Positions 1 through 7,773 of a DNA stretch of 15,313 nucleotides are shown one piece after another; position 1 is the stretch's first letter; the number at the start of each line of letters is the position of its first letter. The position numbers were made by a program, and so were the translations under genes. The DNA is from Alphaproteobacteria bacterium. GTDB lineage: Bacteria; Pseudomonadota; Alphaproteobacteria; UBA8366. The notes beneath the pieces are model-generated. The model saw nothing but the letters and a program-made list of their open reading frames with translations. It was not told the origin of the DNA and made no database searches. Where the stretch lies: NCBI GenBank assembly GCA_029861675.1, contig JAOTYV010000088.1, positions 1 to 15,313 of the forward strand, written 5' to 3'.

Positions 1-648
1 GGCCATGGCGGCTCCGAGAGTCCGAATGCAGCGGACCGCTATGGCGTTATCCGCGCCGCGCATGATTTGGCGGCCTTGATGGATCACCTATCGATCGACC
101 GGGCGCATGTGGGCGGGCTATCCATGGGGGGCGGCATTTCCGCGCGTTTTGCGGCGCTGTGTCCGCAGCTCACCGCGTCGCTGATGATCATCGATTCGAA
201 TACCGCCGCGGGGCTACCGGTGTCGGACGATATCCGGGCGGTGCGCGAGGAAACCATCCGGCTGTGCGAGGCGGGCGACATGGCGGCCGTCGCCGATCAG
301 TTCCTGCGGGTCAACCCGTCCTACAAGCTGTTTGCCGCCGACACCGACGAAGGCCGGGCCCGGGTACGGTCGATGATCCTGGCGATGAACCCGGTCGGCT
401 TCGGTCATACGATCCGCTCGATGCTGCGCCAGGATTTTCCGACCGAGCGGCTGACAGAAATCGCCGCGCCGACCCTGGTGCTGGCCGGCGAGCAGGATCC
501 GGCGATGGCGGCGGTCCGCGTCACGCACGAGACGATATCACACTCCCAACTGGTCATGATTCCGGGCGCCGGACACCTGTCCAACCTGGATCAGCCGGAA
601 GCGTTCCTGGCGGCAATCCTGAAATATCTGGAAGCGGTCCCGGCCTGA
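1..648 (+). CDS. Alpha/beta hydrolase fold protein (5' end outside window)
   Basis: The reading frame is open from the first base, so the N-terminus lies upstream; 215 residues are visible. The visible part opens with GHGGSE, the oxyanion-region HG motif of alpha/beta hydrolases. The nucleophile elbow follows as GLSMGG (Ser at about residue 41), then a candidate catalytic Asp in LAGEQDP (about 166) and the catalytic His in GAGHLSN (about 192). The full Ser-Asp-His triad is therefore present. The C-terminal layout resembles 3-oxoadipate enol-lactonase (PcaD) and general carboxylesterase-type hydrolases, but the substrate cannot be assigned from sequence alone. An ATG- or TTG-started shorter version beginning near 67 would cut off the HG motif, so I reject it as the true start. 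A possible terminator hairpin follows the stop codon. It is separated from the next plus-strand gene by about 415 bases and looks like the end of its transcript. Confidence 0.9.
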   Translation, partial: GHGGSESPNAADRYGVIRAAHDLAALMDHLSIDRAHVGGLSMGGGISARFAALCPQLTASLMIIDSNTAAGLPVSDDIRAVREETIRLCEAGDMAAVADQFLRVNPSYKLFAADTDEGRARVRSMILAMNPVGFGHTIRSMLRQDFPTERLTEIAAPTLVLAGEQDPAMAAVRVTHETISHSQLVMIPGAGHLSNLDQPEAFLAAILKYLEAVPA

Positions 649-666
649 TCCGACCGGAGAGGTCGT

Positions 667-702
667 CGGGAGCGAGACGCGATTCGGACACGTCTCCTCC
701 CG
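667..702 (+). terminator. Candidate stem-loop terminator after the hydrolase gene
   Basis: The arm CGGGAGCGAGACG (667-679) pairs with CGTCTCCTCCCG (691-702) apart from one bulged C, around an 11-base loop, starting 18 bases after the hydrolase stop codon. There is no T-run after it, so it is not a textbook intrinsic terminator. It could instead be a 3'-end stabilising hairpin. Confidence 0.4.
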
Positions 703-830
703 TGTGCCGGCACCCCTCACGCAGCCATCCATGCTGGCGCGCCGACAATGAGAACTCTAAGGCGCGAAATCGTCAGGCTGATGACGGAATTTTGGCGATT
801 TTGTGACCGTTCATTCCGGACGGCGCTTAG

Positions 831-932
831 AGCAAATCCCGAGCGAACCGAAACGGTTCGCGACGACGAATTTGCGTAAAAACAAAAAGATAGACCATTT
901 CTCTTGGGTCAATTTAAACAAGAAATGGTCTA
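831..932. repeat. Dispersed two-hairpin repeat, copy A
   Basis: Aligned without gaps to 7653-7753 this block shows 89 identical bases of 101. It folds as two modules. Module 1 has an outer stem GCAAAT/ATTTGC (832-837 with 870-875) enclosing a perfect hairpin GCGAACCG-AAA-CGGTTCGC (843-861). Module 2 is a perfect 11-bp stem TAGACCATTTC/GAAATGGTCTA (891-901 with 922-932) around a 20-base AT-rich loop. It is AT-richer than its surroundings and has no coding potential. It resembles the short palindromic intergenic repeats common in alphaproteobacterial genomes, but I cannot name a catalogued family. Confidence 0.85.
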
Positions 933-1063
933 ACGCCGCGCACCGGCCGTAAAATAATCGCTCCCGGCCGCGCTTTCAGCCGGCGCCTAACCAAATCTTA
1001 AGCGCTCCCGACAGACACTCCGGTCCCCGCGTTGCCGCGAAATTTACCCGTCCGGAGCGAATC

Positions 1064-1294
1064 ATGTTATTCGGCGTCCCCGTCGATCCCATTCTCTGCC
1101 TTGCCGTAATCGGCGGGACGATGCTGGCGCTGTGCGGCGCCCATGCCTGGACCGAGGGCCACCGGTTCGAGCGGCTGTATGGCGGCCGCGACAGAACCCA
1201 GGGCCCGCGACGCGGGCCGGGCGATCGGGCCGTCCTAATCTTTCGCCGCGCCCCTCAATCCGCCGCCCCGCAATCGGCCAGCGCCGACCGATAG
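1064..1294 (+). CDS. Possible small membrane protein (76 aa)
   Basis: An ATG start is preceded by a GGAG motif six bases upstream. Residues 8-28 form a hydrophobic stretch (PILCLAVIGGTMLALCGAHA) that could be one membrane span, followed by a charged tail with EGHRFERLYGGRDR. The distal third is Arg/Pro/Ala/Ser-rich and overlaps by about 40 bases, convergently, the small minus-strand gene ending at 1255, so the tail may be ordinary read-through of GC-rich DNA. I recognise no family. The evidence for coding is the ribosome binding site, the membrane-like N-terminus and the position after a long spacer. It could equally be spurious. Confidence 0.4.
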   Translation: MLFGVPVDPILCLAVIGGTMLALCGAHAWTEGHRFERLYGGRDRTQGPRRGPGDRAVLIFRRAPQSAAPQSASADR

Positions 1295-1401
1295 GCGCGG
1301 TAGCGCAGGCGCCGCTGAACCGCATCGCGGTACCATGCCGGCAGTTCACGAAAGAAGCGCTCCTTGTAGGCGCACCATTCGCCATAGCTCATGGCATCCA
1401 T
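1255..1401 (-). CDS. Candidate 48-residue aromatic-rich small protein
   Basis: Read on the minus strand from ATG at 1401 this encodes a 48-residue protein that opens with MDAMSYGEWCAYKERFF and continues RELPAWYRDAV, then a basic stretch QRRLRYRAYR. A purine-rich AGGAA motif lies about six bases before the ATG. Codon third positions are mostly G or C, and the Trp, Tyr and Phe content is unusual for random GC-rich sequence. The protein is soluble in character, with an Arg-rich helix-like C-terminal half. I do not recognise the family. It lies immediately downstream of the his-HIT transcript on the same strand, 84 bases after the HIT stop, so it could be co-transcribed. An internal ATG (1392) would remove three residues. 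Confidence 0.5.
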   Translation of the reverse strand: MDAMSYGEWCAYKERFFRELPAWYRDAVQRRLRYRAYRSALADCGAAD

Positions 1402-1485
1402 CCGCGGTTCCTTCCGGAAGCTTCACTATCTTCCTATTAGAAGGACCAGGCTCCCAACAAACCGTTAACGGACGCGGCGGCGGCG

Positions 1486-1854
1486 TCAATCCGGCGCCGG
1501 GCCGAGCATGCGGCCAAGCGGCCGCCCGCCGAGCAAATGCATGTGAAAATGCGGCACTTCCTGAAGGCCATCCGCGCCGGCATTGGCGATCAGCCGGTAG
1601 CCGGTGCCGGCCACGCCCTGCTCTTCGGCCACCGCATTCACCGCCCGCATGAAGCCCGCCACTTCTGCCGGGCTGGCGTTGGCGCCGAAGTCCGTGCTCG
1701 ACACATACGGCCCCTTGGGAATGATCAGGACGTGCACCGGCGCCTGCGGATTAATATCGCGGAAGGCGAGCGCGTGATCGTTCTCATAGACCTTGTCGCA
1801 GGGAATCATGCCGCGCAGGATCTGGGCGAAGATATTGTCCGGGTCGTAGTTCAT
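1486..1854 (-). CDS. HIT-family (HINT-like) purine nucleotide hydrolase
   Basis: This 122-residue protein carries the histidine triad HFHMHLL (His102, His104, His106) followed by GG. The upstream RLIANAG segment and the N-terminal IFAQILRGMIPCDKVYE block are typical of HINT-branch HIT proteins. Family members hydrolyse AMP-linked phosphoramidates in the cytosol through a His-AMP intermediate. A strong GGAGGT ribosome binding site (1863-1868) lies eight bases before the ATG. The gene is last in the minus-strand histidine cluster, 46 bases after hisE. I recall an ORF of the same length, HIT family, 3' of hisE in Azospirillum brasilense, which supports a conserved arrangement. A link to histidine synthesis is unproven; clearance of nucleotide by-products is only a guess. 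Confidence 0.93.
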   Translation of the reverse strand: MNYDPDNIFAQILRGMIPCDKVYENDHALAFRDINPQAPVHVLIIPKGPYVSSTDFGANASPAEVAGFMRAVNAVAEEQGVAGTGYRLIANAGADGLQEVPHFHMHLLGGRPLGRMLGPAPD

Positions 1855-1900
1855 TGCTTCTCACCTCCACCGGCACGCTCGGCGTTGCCGCGTCCCACCG

Positions 1901-2221
1901 TTATTTTGATTGCTTGCGGCCGTCGCGCCGCTGTCGCAACGCCGCCCAGACGGCATCCGGCTCAAGGTCCTGATCGGCCCACAGCACCAGCAGGTGATAC
2001 AGTAGATCCGCGCTTTCCTCGGTCAAGCGCGCGCGGTCGCCGCGAACGCCTTCGATCACGGTTTCCACCGCCTCTTCGCCCACCTTCTGCGCGATCTTGG
2101 CGACGCCGCGCGAGAACAGTTTGGCGGTACTGGAGTCCGCCGGGTCGGCGTCCTTGCGATCGAGAATCACCGAATACAGTTCGTCGAGAATATGCGGCGG
2201 TACGGATTTGTCGGCGGTCAC
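1901..2221 (-). CDS. hisE: Phosphoribosyl-ATP pyrophosphatase
   Basis: HisE removes pyrophosphate from phosphoribosyl-ATP, the second step of histidine synthesis. The 106-residue length is normal for a monofunctional HisE. The MazG-like metal-binding pattern is visible as E50-x2-E53 in GEEAVE and E69-x2-D72 in TEESADLLYHL, with the usual KLFSRGVAKIAQKVGEEA lead-in. The start is GTG at 2221. The purine-rich AAGGGTGAG upstream serves as a modest ribosome binding site, and no in-frame ATG lies near the N-terminus. It lies 77 bases after hisF, the largest gap in the cluster. The next enzyme, HisI, is neither fused to it nor in the window. Confidence 0.97.
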   Translation of the reverse strand: MTADKSVPPHILDELYSVILDRKDADPADSSTAKLFSRGVAKIAQKVGEEAVETVIEGVRGDRARLTEESADLLYHLLVLWADQDLEPDAVWAALRQRRDGRKQSK

Positions 2222-2298
2222 GAATTCTCACCCTTTCGGACGATTTGGCGGGAAGATGGGCGTCTGACTAGCAGAATTCGGGACGCTTGTCAGCGGGC

Positions 2299-3057
2299 TC
2301 AGAGGCGCACCGCCACGCCGGCGCCGGACAGATGCGCCTTCGCCTCGGCGATGCTGTATTCGCCGAAATGGAAGATCGACGCGGCGAGCACCGCCGACGC
2401 GCCGCCATCGCGCACACCGTCCACGAAATGATCGAGCGTGCCGACGCCGCCGCTGGCGATCAGCGGCACACGGATGCGATCGGATGTCGCCCGGTTGAGC
2501 GCGTTGTCGAAGCCCGACTTCGTGCCGTCCCGGTCCATCGAGGTGAGCAGGATTTCGCCGGCGCCGAGTCCGGTCATCCGCTCGGCCCAGGCCACCGCGT
2601 CGATGCCGGTCGGCTTGCGCCCGCCATGGGTGAAGATCTCCCAAGCGCCGGGGCTGGTCTGCTTGGCGTCGATGGCGACGACGATGCACTGGCTGCCGAA
2701 CCGTTCGGCCGCTTCGGCAACGAATTCCGGCCGGTGCACCGCGGCCGTGTTGATCGAGACCTTGTCAGCGCCGGCCAGCAGCAGCTTGCGGATATCCTCG
2801 ACCGCACGCACGCCGCCGCCCACGGTGAGCGGCATGAAGCACTGCTCGGCGGTCCGGCGCACCACGTCGTATAGGGTGTCGCGATTTTCGTGCGATGCGG
2901 TGATATCGAGGAAACACAGCTCGTCGGCGCCGGCGCCGTCGTACAGCTTGGCCTGCTCCACCGGATCGCCCGCATCGACCAGATCGACGAATTGCACGCC
3001 CTTGACCACCCGGCCTTCGTGCACGTCGAGACAGGGAATGATGCGGATCTTCAACAT
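2299..3057 (-). CDS. hisF: Imidazole glycerol phosphate synthase, cyclase subunit
   Basis: HisF is the (beta/alpha)8-barrel cyclase that takes ammonia from HisH and turns PRFAR into imidazole glycerol phosphate and AICAR. The 252-residue protein is full length. The two catalytic aspartates are present: D11 in IIPCLDV and D130 in VAIDAK. Phosphate-binding loops TVGGGVR (78-84) and [12 protein letters not shown] are intact. The ATG overlaps the hisA stop codon by seven bases (ATGTTGA), implying translational coupling, and it is followed by hisE. Confidence 0.98.
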   Translation of the reverse strand: MLKIRIIPCLDVHEGRVVKGVQFVDLVDAGDPVEQAKLYDGAGADELCFLDITASHENRDTLYDVVRRTAEQCFMPLTVGGGVRAVEDIRKLLLAGADKVSINTAAVHRPEFVAEAAERFGSQCIVVAIDAKQTSPGAWEIFTHGGRKPTGIDAVAWAERMTGLGAGEILLTSMDRDGTKSGFDNALNRATSDRIRVPLIASGGVGTLDHFVDGVRDGGASAVLAASIFHFGEYSIAEAKAHLSGAGVAVRL

Positions 3058-3773
3058 GCGCCCGCCATCGCCAGCGCGGCGGACAGATCGATCCGGCCGT
3101 CATACAGGGCGCGCCCGATGATCGCGCCGGCAATGCCGGACGCCGCCGACAAGGCGCGCAGATCATCCAGCGACGAGACGCCGCCGCTGGCAATGACCGG
3201 CGTCGAGACGCTACCGGCCAACGCCGCCGTCGCTTCGACATTCGGTCCCTGCATCACGCCGTCGCGATCGATATCCGTATAGATGATCGCCGCCGCGCCG
3301 GCGTCTTCGAACCGCAGCGCGAGATCGCGCGCCGCCAATTCGGATACCTCGGCCCAGCCCTCGACCGCGACGCGGCCGCCGCGGGCGTCGATGCCGAGCG
3401 CGACCCGGCCCGGCCAGCGCGCGCACGCGGTGCGCACCAGGGCCGGATCCTTCACCGCCACGGTGCCCAAAATCACCCGGGCGACACCTCGCTCCAGCCA
3501 CGCCTCGATGGTCTCCAGGCGCCGGATACCGCCGCCGACCTGCACCGGAATGTCGACCGCGCCGACGATCGCCGCGACCGCGTCGCCATTGACCGGCGCG
3601 CCCGCGAACGCGCCGTCGAGATCGACCACATGCATCCAGCGCGCGCCCGATGCGGCGAATTCAGCGGCCTGCGCCGCCGGATCGTCGTTGAAGACGGTCG
3701 CCCGCTCCATGTCGCCCTGGCGGAGCCGTACGCACTGGCCGCCCTTCAGGTCGATTGCCGGATACAGGATCAC
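3051..3773 (-). CDS. hisA: ProFAR isomerase (HisA)
   Basis: HisA isomerises the aminoaldose ProFAR to PRFAR, the substrate of HisF-HisH. The 240-residue barrel starts with a GTG codon giving [12 protein letters not shown]. Catalytic D8 (PAIDLK) and D129 (GIDARGG) are present, as are the phosphate loops QVGGGIR and IASGGVSS. The open frame continues far upstream into the GNAT gene, but similarity to HisA begins only at this GTG. The GTG is preceded by AGGAG eight bases upstream and overlaps the GNAT stop as GTGA. The C-terminus overlaps hisF by seven bases. Confidence 0.97.
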   Translation of the reverse strand: MILYPAIDLKGGQCVRLRQGDMERATVFNDDPAAQAAEFAASGARWMHVVDLDGAFAGAPVNGDAVAAIVGAVDIPVQVGGGIRRLETIEAWLERGVARVILGTVAVKDPALVRTACARWPGRVALGIDARGGRVAVEGWAEVSELAARDLALRFEDAGAAAIIYTDIDRDGVMQGPNVEATAALAGSVSTPVIASGGVSSLDDLRALSAASGIAGAIIGRALYDGRIDLSAALAMAGAC

Positions 3774-4333
3774 GGCAACCGCTCCTGCGCGGCCACTTCC
3801 GAATCCATCAACAATTCCTTGCTGTAAAAATAGCCGCCGACCCAGGCGTTGCCGACGCGGGCGTAGCGGGGGTGGGAGCCCCAGCGGACGTATCCGAGGC
3901 TTTCGTATAGTTTGATCGCCGCCGTCTGGGTTTCCCGCACATCGAGATTGAGCACCGCGAACCCTTCCGACCGCGCCGCGTTTTCGGTCGCCAGAACCAG
4001 TGCCCGGCCAAGGCCATGGCCGCGCGCCCAGGGTGCGACGAAAATCGCCGTCAGGGTCGCCGCGTGGGCCTGCGCCTCGTTGTTGCGGGTCGGGCGCATC
4101 AGCTGCGCGGAACCGCCGATGACACCGTCCAGCCGGCCGACGAACAGGCTGCGCTCGGGCACCAGCAGGACGCCGCGCCAGAAATTTTCCAGCACCTCGC
4201 GGGGCGGGGGTTTGAGCCAGCCGAAGCCGCCGCCCGCCGCGATCGCCGCTTCCGCCGCCTCGCACAGATCGTTGCGGTCACCGCCCGTCAGGGACTCGAT
4301 CTGCTCCACCGATAGAATCGTTTTCGCCGCCAT
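3770..4333 (-). CDS. GNAT-family N-acetyltransferase inside the his operon
   Basis: This 187-residue protein has the GNAT acetyl-CoA-binding motif [16 protein letters not shown] (R104-G-H-G-L-G109), and a motif B region [24 protein letters not shown] (about 129-152, quoted here as the span from NLDVRE to VRWG). Such enzymes transfer acetyl from acetyl-CoA to an amine; the acceptor here is unknown. The ATG lies three bases after the hisH stop, with the GGAGG inside the end of hisH serving as ribosome binding site. The stop overlaps the hisA GTG as GTGA. It is thus embedded in, and probably coupled to, the histidine genes. It is not a histidine biosynthetic enzyme known to me. I recall an uncharacterised ORF between hisH and hisA in Azospirillum, which may be a relative. 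Confidence 0.9.
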   Translation of the reverse strand: MAAKTILSVEQIESLTGGDRNDLCEAAEAAIAAGGGFGWLKPPPREVLENFWRGVLLVPERSLFVGRLDGVIGGSAQLMRPTRNNEAQAHAATLTAIFVAPWARGHGLGRALVLATENAARSEGFAVLNLDVRETQTAAIKLYESLGYVRWGSHPRYARVGNAWVGGYFYSKELLMDSEVAAQERLP

Positions 4334-4336
4334 CGC

Positions 4337-4963
4337 CTAAGGCCTCCAGGCCAGGAAGTTGGCAATCAGCCGGAGCCCGGCCGCCTGGCTTTTCTCCGGG
4401 TGGAATTGAGTTCCGATCATGGTGTCGCGGGCCACCGCCGCGGTCACCGCGCCGCCGTGATCGGTGGTCGCCAGCACATGCGCCGGGTCGGCCGCGACAA
4501 GATGATAGCTGTGCACGAAATAGACATGGGCGCCGTCGTCGAGCCCGGCCAGCACCGGATGGGCCCGCCCGATCGCAAGCTCGTTCCACCCCATATGCGG
4601 CACCTTGAGCGCCGGGTCCGCCGGCGTGAGGGCGCGCACCTCGCCGCCGATCCAACCGAAACCCGCATGCCGGCCGTGTTCCAGCCCGACATCGGCCATC
4701 AACTGCATGCCGACGCAAATGCCGAGGAACGGCCGGCCGCGGCGAATTACCGCGTCCTCGAGCGCGTCGCACATGCCGTCCAGCGCCTTCAGGCTGCGCA
4801 TGCAGTCGCCGAAGGCGCCGACGCCGGGCAGCACGATGCGGTCGGCACGGGCGACCGCCGCCGGATCGCTGGTTACCAGCACCGGCTCGTCGCTCTGCCG
4901 TTCGAAGGCCTTGGCCGCCGACCGAAGATTGCCCGACCCGTAATCAATGATCGCGACCGTCAT
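4337..4963 (-). CDS. hisH: Imidazole glycerol phosphate synthase, glutaminase subunit
   Basis: HisH is a class I glutamine amidotransferase that hydrolyses glutamine and channels ammonia to HisF. The 208-residue protein has the nucleophile Cys83 in [11 protein letters not shown] and the His188/Glu190 pair in [10 protein letters not shown], completing the triad. The oxyanion-region PGVGAFGDC segment and the VPHMGWN block are also intact. It begins with an ATG encoding [13 protein letters not shown], the usual family start. It follows hisB by 57 bases and precedes the GNAT gene by three. Confidence 0.98.
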   Translation of the reverse strand: MTVAIIDYGSGNLRSAAKAFERQSDEPVLVTSDPAAVARADRIVLPGVGAFGDCMRSLKALDGMCDALEDAVIRRGRPFLGICVGMQLMADVGLEHGRHAGFGWIGGEVRALTPADPALKVPHMGWNELAIGRAHPVLAGLDDGAHVYFVHSYHLVAADPAHVLATTDHGGAVTAAVARDTMIGTQFHPEKSQAAGLRLIANFLAWRP

Positions 4964-5020
4964 AAGTCCCCGAAATCCGCCACCCGGCGGGGCTGCGCCG
5001 CCCCGAATGGCCCGATACGC

Positions 5021-5620
5021 TTAAAGTGAACCGCCCAACACCCCCTTGGTGGAGGGGACGGCGTTTGCCTGCCGCGGGTCGATGTCGACCGCCTGACGCA
5101 GCGCCCGGGCGAGGCCCTTGTAACAGGATTCCACAATGTGATGGTTGTTGTCGCCGTACAGGTTTTCGACATGCAGCGTGATGCCCGCCGATTGCGCGAA
5201 TGCCTGGAACCATTCCTTGAACAATTCGGTGTCCATCTCGCCCAGTTTCGGCCGGGAAAACCCGACCTTCCAAATGAGATAAGGGCGGTTGGAGCAGTCG
5301 AGCGCCACCCGAGTCAGCGTTTCATCCATGGGAATCAAGGCATTGCCATACCGAACGATACCCTTGCGGTCACCCAGCGCCTGCGCCACCGCCTCACCGA
5401 CCGCGTAACCGCTGTCCTCGGTGGTGTGATGGAAGTCGATATGCAGATCGCCGGTCGCCTGCACCTTGAGATCGATCAAACTGTGGCGCGACAGTTGTTC
5501 GAGCATATGGTCGAGGAAGCCGATACCGGTGCCGACATCATAGACGCCGGTGCCGTCCAGGTTGATTTCAACCTGAATCTGGGTTTCCTTGGTATTGCGC
5601 GCCACCTTGGCCTTGCGCAT
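5021..5620 (-). CDS. hisB: Imidazoleglycerol-phosphate dehydratase (monofunctional)
   Basis: HisB dehydrates imidazole glycerol phosphate to imidazole acetol phosphate. The 199-residue protein has no N-terminal phosphatase domain, so it is the monofunctional form. Metal-binding motifs are present in two pseudo-repeats: [13 protein letters not shown] (35-47) with [10 protein letters not shown] (62-71), and the GDNNHHIVE block (156-164). A strong GGAGGG lies just before the ATG at 5620. It is the first gene of the minus-strand operon and diverges from hslV across 179 bases, so the his promoter must lie in 5621-5799. The 57-base gap before hisH contains a small hairpin CGGGGC/GCCCCG (4988-5005), possibly affecting transcript processing. 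Confidence 0.98.
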   Translation of the reverse strand: MRKAKVARNTKETQIQVEINLDGTGVYDVGTGIGFLDHMLEQLSRHSLIDLKVQATGDLHIDFHHTTEDSGYAVGEAVAQALGDRKGIVRYGNALIPMDETLTRVALDCSNRPYLIWKVGFSRPKLGEMDTELFKEWFQAFAQSAGITLHVENLYGDNNHHIVESCYKGLARALRQAVDIDPRQANAVPSTKGVLGGSL

Positions 5621-5710
5621 CGCGCCCTCCCGTCGCTGGACGCGCGTCTTTTAACACCGTGCCCGGCAAAGGGCCAGCAACGATGCGCCTTCCGGCCGGC
5701 CGCCTTAGGG

Positions 5711-5738
5711 CTTGATCGGCGGGCAGAAATGGCCACAT
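5711..5738 (+). promoter_or_regulatory. Sigma-32 (RpoH)-like promoter for hslVU
   Basis: CTTGAT (5711-5716), a 16-base spacer and CCACAT (5733-5738) fit the alphaproteobacterial heat-shock pattern CTTG(A)-N16-17-CC(C/A)CAT reasonably well. Predicted transcription would start near 5745, giving a leader of about 55 bases before the hslV ATG. hslVU is a classical heat-shock operon, so the location supports the call. It is a match by eye only. Confidence 0.55.
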
Positions 5739-5799
5739 GGTACGGTCTGATTGAACCGACAGCCTGAACCGCACGAACCCGCTGAACGAAAGACTTTGC

Positions 5800-6342
5800 A
5801 TGAGCGAGAGCGCCATTTGGCACGGCACGACGATTCTATCGGTCCGCAAGGGCGATTCGGTCGTCGTGGCCGGCGACGGCCAGGTGAGCCTGGGCCAGAC
5901 CGTGATCAAGTCGAACGCCCGCAAGGTGCGGCGGCTCGGCGACGGCAAGGTGGTGGCCGGCTTCGCCGGGGCCACCGCGGACGCCTTCACCCTGTTCGAG
6001 CGCCTGGAAGCCAAGCTGGAGCAATATCCGGGGCAGCTTACCCGCGCCTGCGTCGAGCTCGCCAAGGATTGGCGCACCGACCGCTATCTGCGGCGCCTGG
6101 AGGCGATGATGGCGGTCGCCGACAGCACGGTTTCGCTGACGCTGACCGGCACCGGCGATGTGCTGGAACCGGAAGACGGCTTGATCGGCATCGGGTCGGG
6201 CGGCGCCTATGCTTTGGCGGCGGCCCGCGCGCTGACCGCGGCCACCGACCTCGCACCCGAGCAGATCGCCGAACAGTCGATGAAAATTGCCGCCGGAATT
6301 TGTGTTTACACCAACGAAAACGTGATTATTGAAAAGCTATGA
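5800..6342 (+). CDS. hslV: HslV peptidase subunit of the HslUV protease
   Basis: HslV is the dodecameric threonine peptidase that degrades proteins unfolded by HslU. The 180-residue sequence begins MSESAIWHG then TTILSVRKG, so cleavage after Gly9 would expose the catalytic Thr10. The proteasome-beta-like core includes [12 protein letters not shown] and [16 protein letters not shown]. The ribosome binding site is weak (only GAAAG-like purines before the ATG). The stop overlaps the hslU start as ATGA, indicating coupled translation. A sigma-32-like promoter lies upstream in the divergent hisB-hslV region. Confidence 0.98.
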   Translation: MSESAIWHGTTILSVRKGDSVVVAGDGQVSLGQTVIKSNARKVRRLGDGKVVAGFAGATADAFTLFERLEAKLEQYPGQLTRACVELAKDWRTDRYLRRLEAMMAVADSTVSLTLTGTGDVLEPEDGLIGIGSGGAYALAAARALTAATDLAPEQIAEQSMKIAAGICVYTNENVIIEKL

Positions 6343-7652
6343 GCGCCTTTAGCCCCCGCGAAATCGTCTCCGAACTCGACCGCTTCATCGTCGGCCAGAA
6401 TGACGCCAAGCGCGCTGTCGCCATCGCCTTGCGCAACCGCTGGCGGCGCCAGCAATTGCCCGAGGAGATGCGCGAAGAGGTGCTGCCCAAGAACATCCTG
6501 ATGATCGGCCCGACCGGCGTCGGCAAGACCGAGATCGCGCGCCGGCTGGCGCGGCTGGCGCGCGCGCCGTTCATCAAGGTCGAAGCGACCAAATTCACCG
6601 AAGTCGGCTATGTCGGCCGCGACGTCGAACAGATTGTGCGCGACCTGGTCGAGGCGTCGATCCACATGACCCGCGAAGAGCAGCGCCGCGACGTGGTGTC
6701 CAAGGCCGAGCTGATGGCCGAGGAGCGCGTGCTCAACGCGCTGGTCGGCGAGAACGCCAGCGAGTCGACCCGGCAATCCTTCCGCGTCAAGCTGCGCAAC
6801 GGCGAGCTCGACGACAAGGAGATCGAGATCGAGGTTGCCGACACCGGCGGCTCGGGCCTGCCGACCTTCGACATTCCGGGCATGCCCGGCGCGCAGATGG
6901 GCATGCTCAACCTGAACGACATGCTGGGCAAGGCGTTGGGCGGCCAGCGCACCAAGCAGCAGCGACTGAGCGTCGCCGAGTCCTACGAGGTGCTGGTCGC
7001 CGAAGAGAGCGACAAGCTGCTCGACGAGGACAAGGTGGTCCGCGCGGCGATCGAAACCGTGGAACAGAACGGCATCGTCTTCATCGACGAGATCGACAAG
7101 GTGTGCGCGCGCAGCGAACGTCACGGCGCCGACGTCAGCCGCGAAGGCGTGCAGCGCGACCTGCTGCCGCTGATCGAAGGCACCACGGTGGCGACCAAAT
7201 ACGGCCCGGTGCTGACCGACCACGTGCTGTTCATCGCGTCGGGCGCGTTCCATCTCGCCAAACCATCGGACCTTCTGCCCGAACTGCAGGGGCGGCTGCC
7301 GATTCGGGTCGAACTCAAGGCGCTGACGCGGGAGGATTTCGAACGCATCCTGCGCGAGCCCGAGAACAGCCTGATCAAGCAATACGTGGCCCTGCTCGGA
7401 ACCGAGCAGGTGACCCTCGACTTCACCGAGGACGCGATCGACGAACTCGCCTCACTGGCCGCAACGGTCAACGAGAATGTCGAGAATATCGGCGCCCGCC
7501 GGCTGCACACGGTGCTGGAAAAACTGCTCGACGAGATCAGCTTCAGCGCCACCGACCGCGGCGGCGAGACCATCACCATCGACGCCGAATACGTCCGGGC
7601 GCAGGTCTCCGAACTGGCCAAGGACGCGGATCTGTCGAAGTTTATTCTCTAA
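6339..7652 (+). CDS. hslU: HslU ATPase/unfoldase subunit of the HslUV protease
   Basis: HslU is the AAA+ hexameric unfoldase that feeds substrates to HslV. The 437-residue protein has Walker A GPTGVGKT (57-64), the pore loop GYVG (90-93), the inserted I domain (about residues 110-240), Walker B IVFIDEID (D250, E251), and a C-terminal sensor-2 segment [15 protein letters not shown]. It ends in DLSKFIL, matching the C-terminal tail that docks into HslV. It is translationally coupled to hslV by a four-base overlap. The 101-bp dispersed repeat begins at the base after its TAA stop. Confidence 0.99.
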   Translation: MSAFSPREIVSELDRFIVGQNDAKRAVAIALRNRWRRQQLPEEMREEVLPKNILMIGPTGVGKTEIARRLARLARAPFIKVEATKFTEVGYVGRDVEQIVRDLVEASIHMTREEQRRDVVSKAELMAEERVLNALVGENASESTRQSFRVKLRNGELDDKEIEIEVADTGGSGLPTFDIPGMPGAQMGMLNLNDMLGKALGGQRTKQQRLSVAESYEVLVAEESDKLLDEDKVVRAAIETVEQNGIVFIDEIDKVCARSERHGADVSREGVQRDLLPLIEGTTVATKYGPVLTDHVLFIASGAFHLAKPSDLLPELQGRLPIRVELKALTREDFERILREPENSLIKQYVALLGTEQVTLDFTEDAIDELASLAATVNENVENIGARRLHTVLEKLLDEISFSATDRGGETITIDAEYVRAQVSELAKDADLSKFIL

Positions 7653-7753
7653 AGCAAATCCCGACCGAACCGAAACGGACCGCGACGACGTATTTGCTTA
7701 ATAACAAAGAGATAGACCATTTCACTTGCGTCAGTTTAATCAAGAATTGGTCT
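7653..7753. repeat. Dispersed two-hairpin repeat, copy B
   Basis: This copy is 101 bases long, 88% identical to copy A at 831-931, in the same orientation and with no gaps. Outer stem AAGCAAAT/ATTTGCTT (7652-7659 with 7692-7699) is longer than in copy A, while the inner CGAACCG/CGGACCG hairpin has decayed by substitution. The second stem TAGACCATTTC (7713-7723) pairs with GAATTGGTCT (7744-7753) with one mismatch. It fills nearly all of the space between the convergent hslU and XRE genes and may help terminate both transcripts. Confidence 0.85.
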
Positions 7754-7773
7754 GGGCTTCCCAGCCCGGCGGG

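Larger units (their letters stand above)
649..1063. other. 415-bp intergenic region
   Basis: I see no credible gene here. It holds the post-hydrolase stem-loop (667-702) and the 101-bp dispersed repeat (831-931). The stretches 703-828 and 933-1063 show no recognisable promoter or RNA gene. The second stretch probably carries the promoter of the small gene at 1064, but I cannot pick out convincing -35 and -10 boxes. Confidence 0.5.

Noticed and set aside
3051..4265. Apparent 404-codon fusion upstream of hisA
   Set aside because: The N-terminal 160 or so codons are out-of-frame GNAT sequence; HisA similarity begins at the GTG at 3773.
4988..5005. CGGGGC/GCCCCG hairpin between hisB and hisH as an attenuator
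   Set aside because: Only six base pairs, no T-run and no His-rich leader peptide, so no attenuation can be claimed.
7754..7767. GGGCT-TCCC-AGCCC as an intrinsic terminator after the XRE gene
   Set aside because: Five-bp stem and no downstream T-run on the minus strand; at best an accessory to the adjacent repeat.
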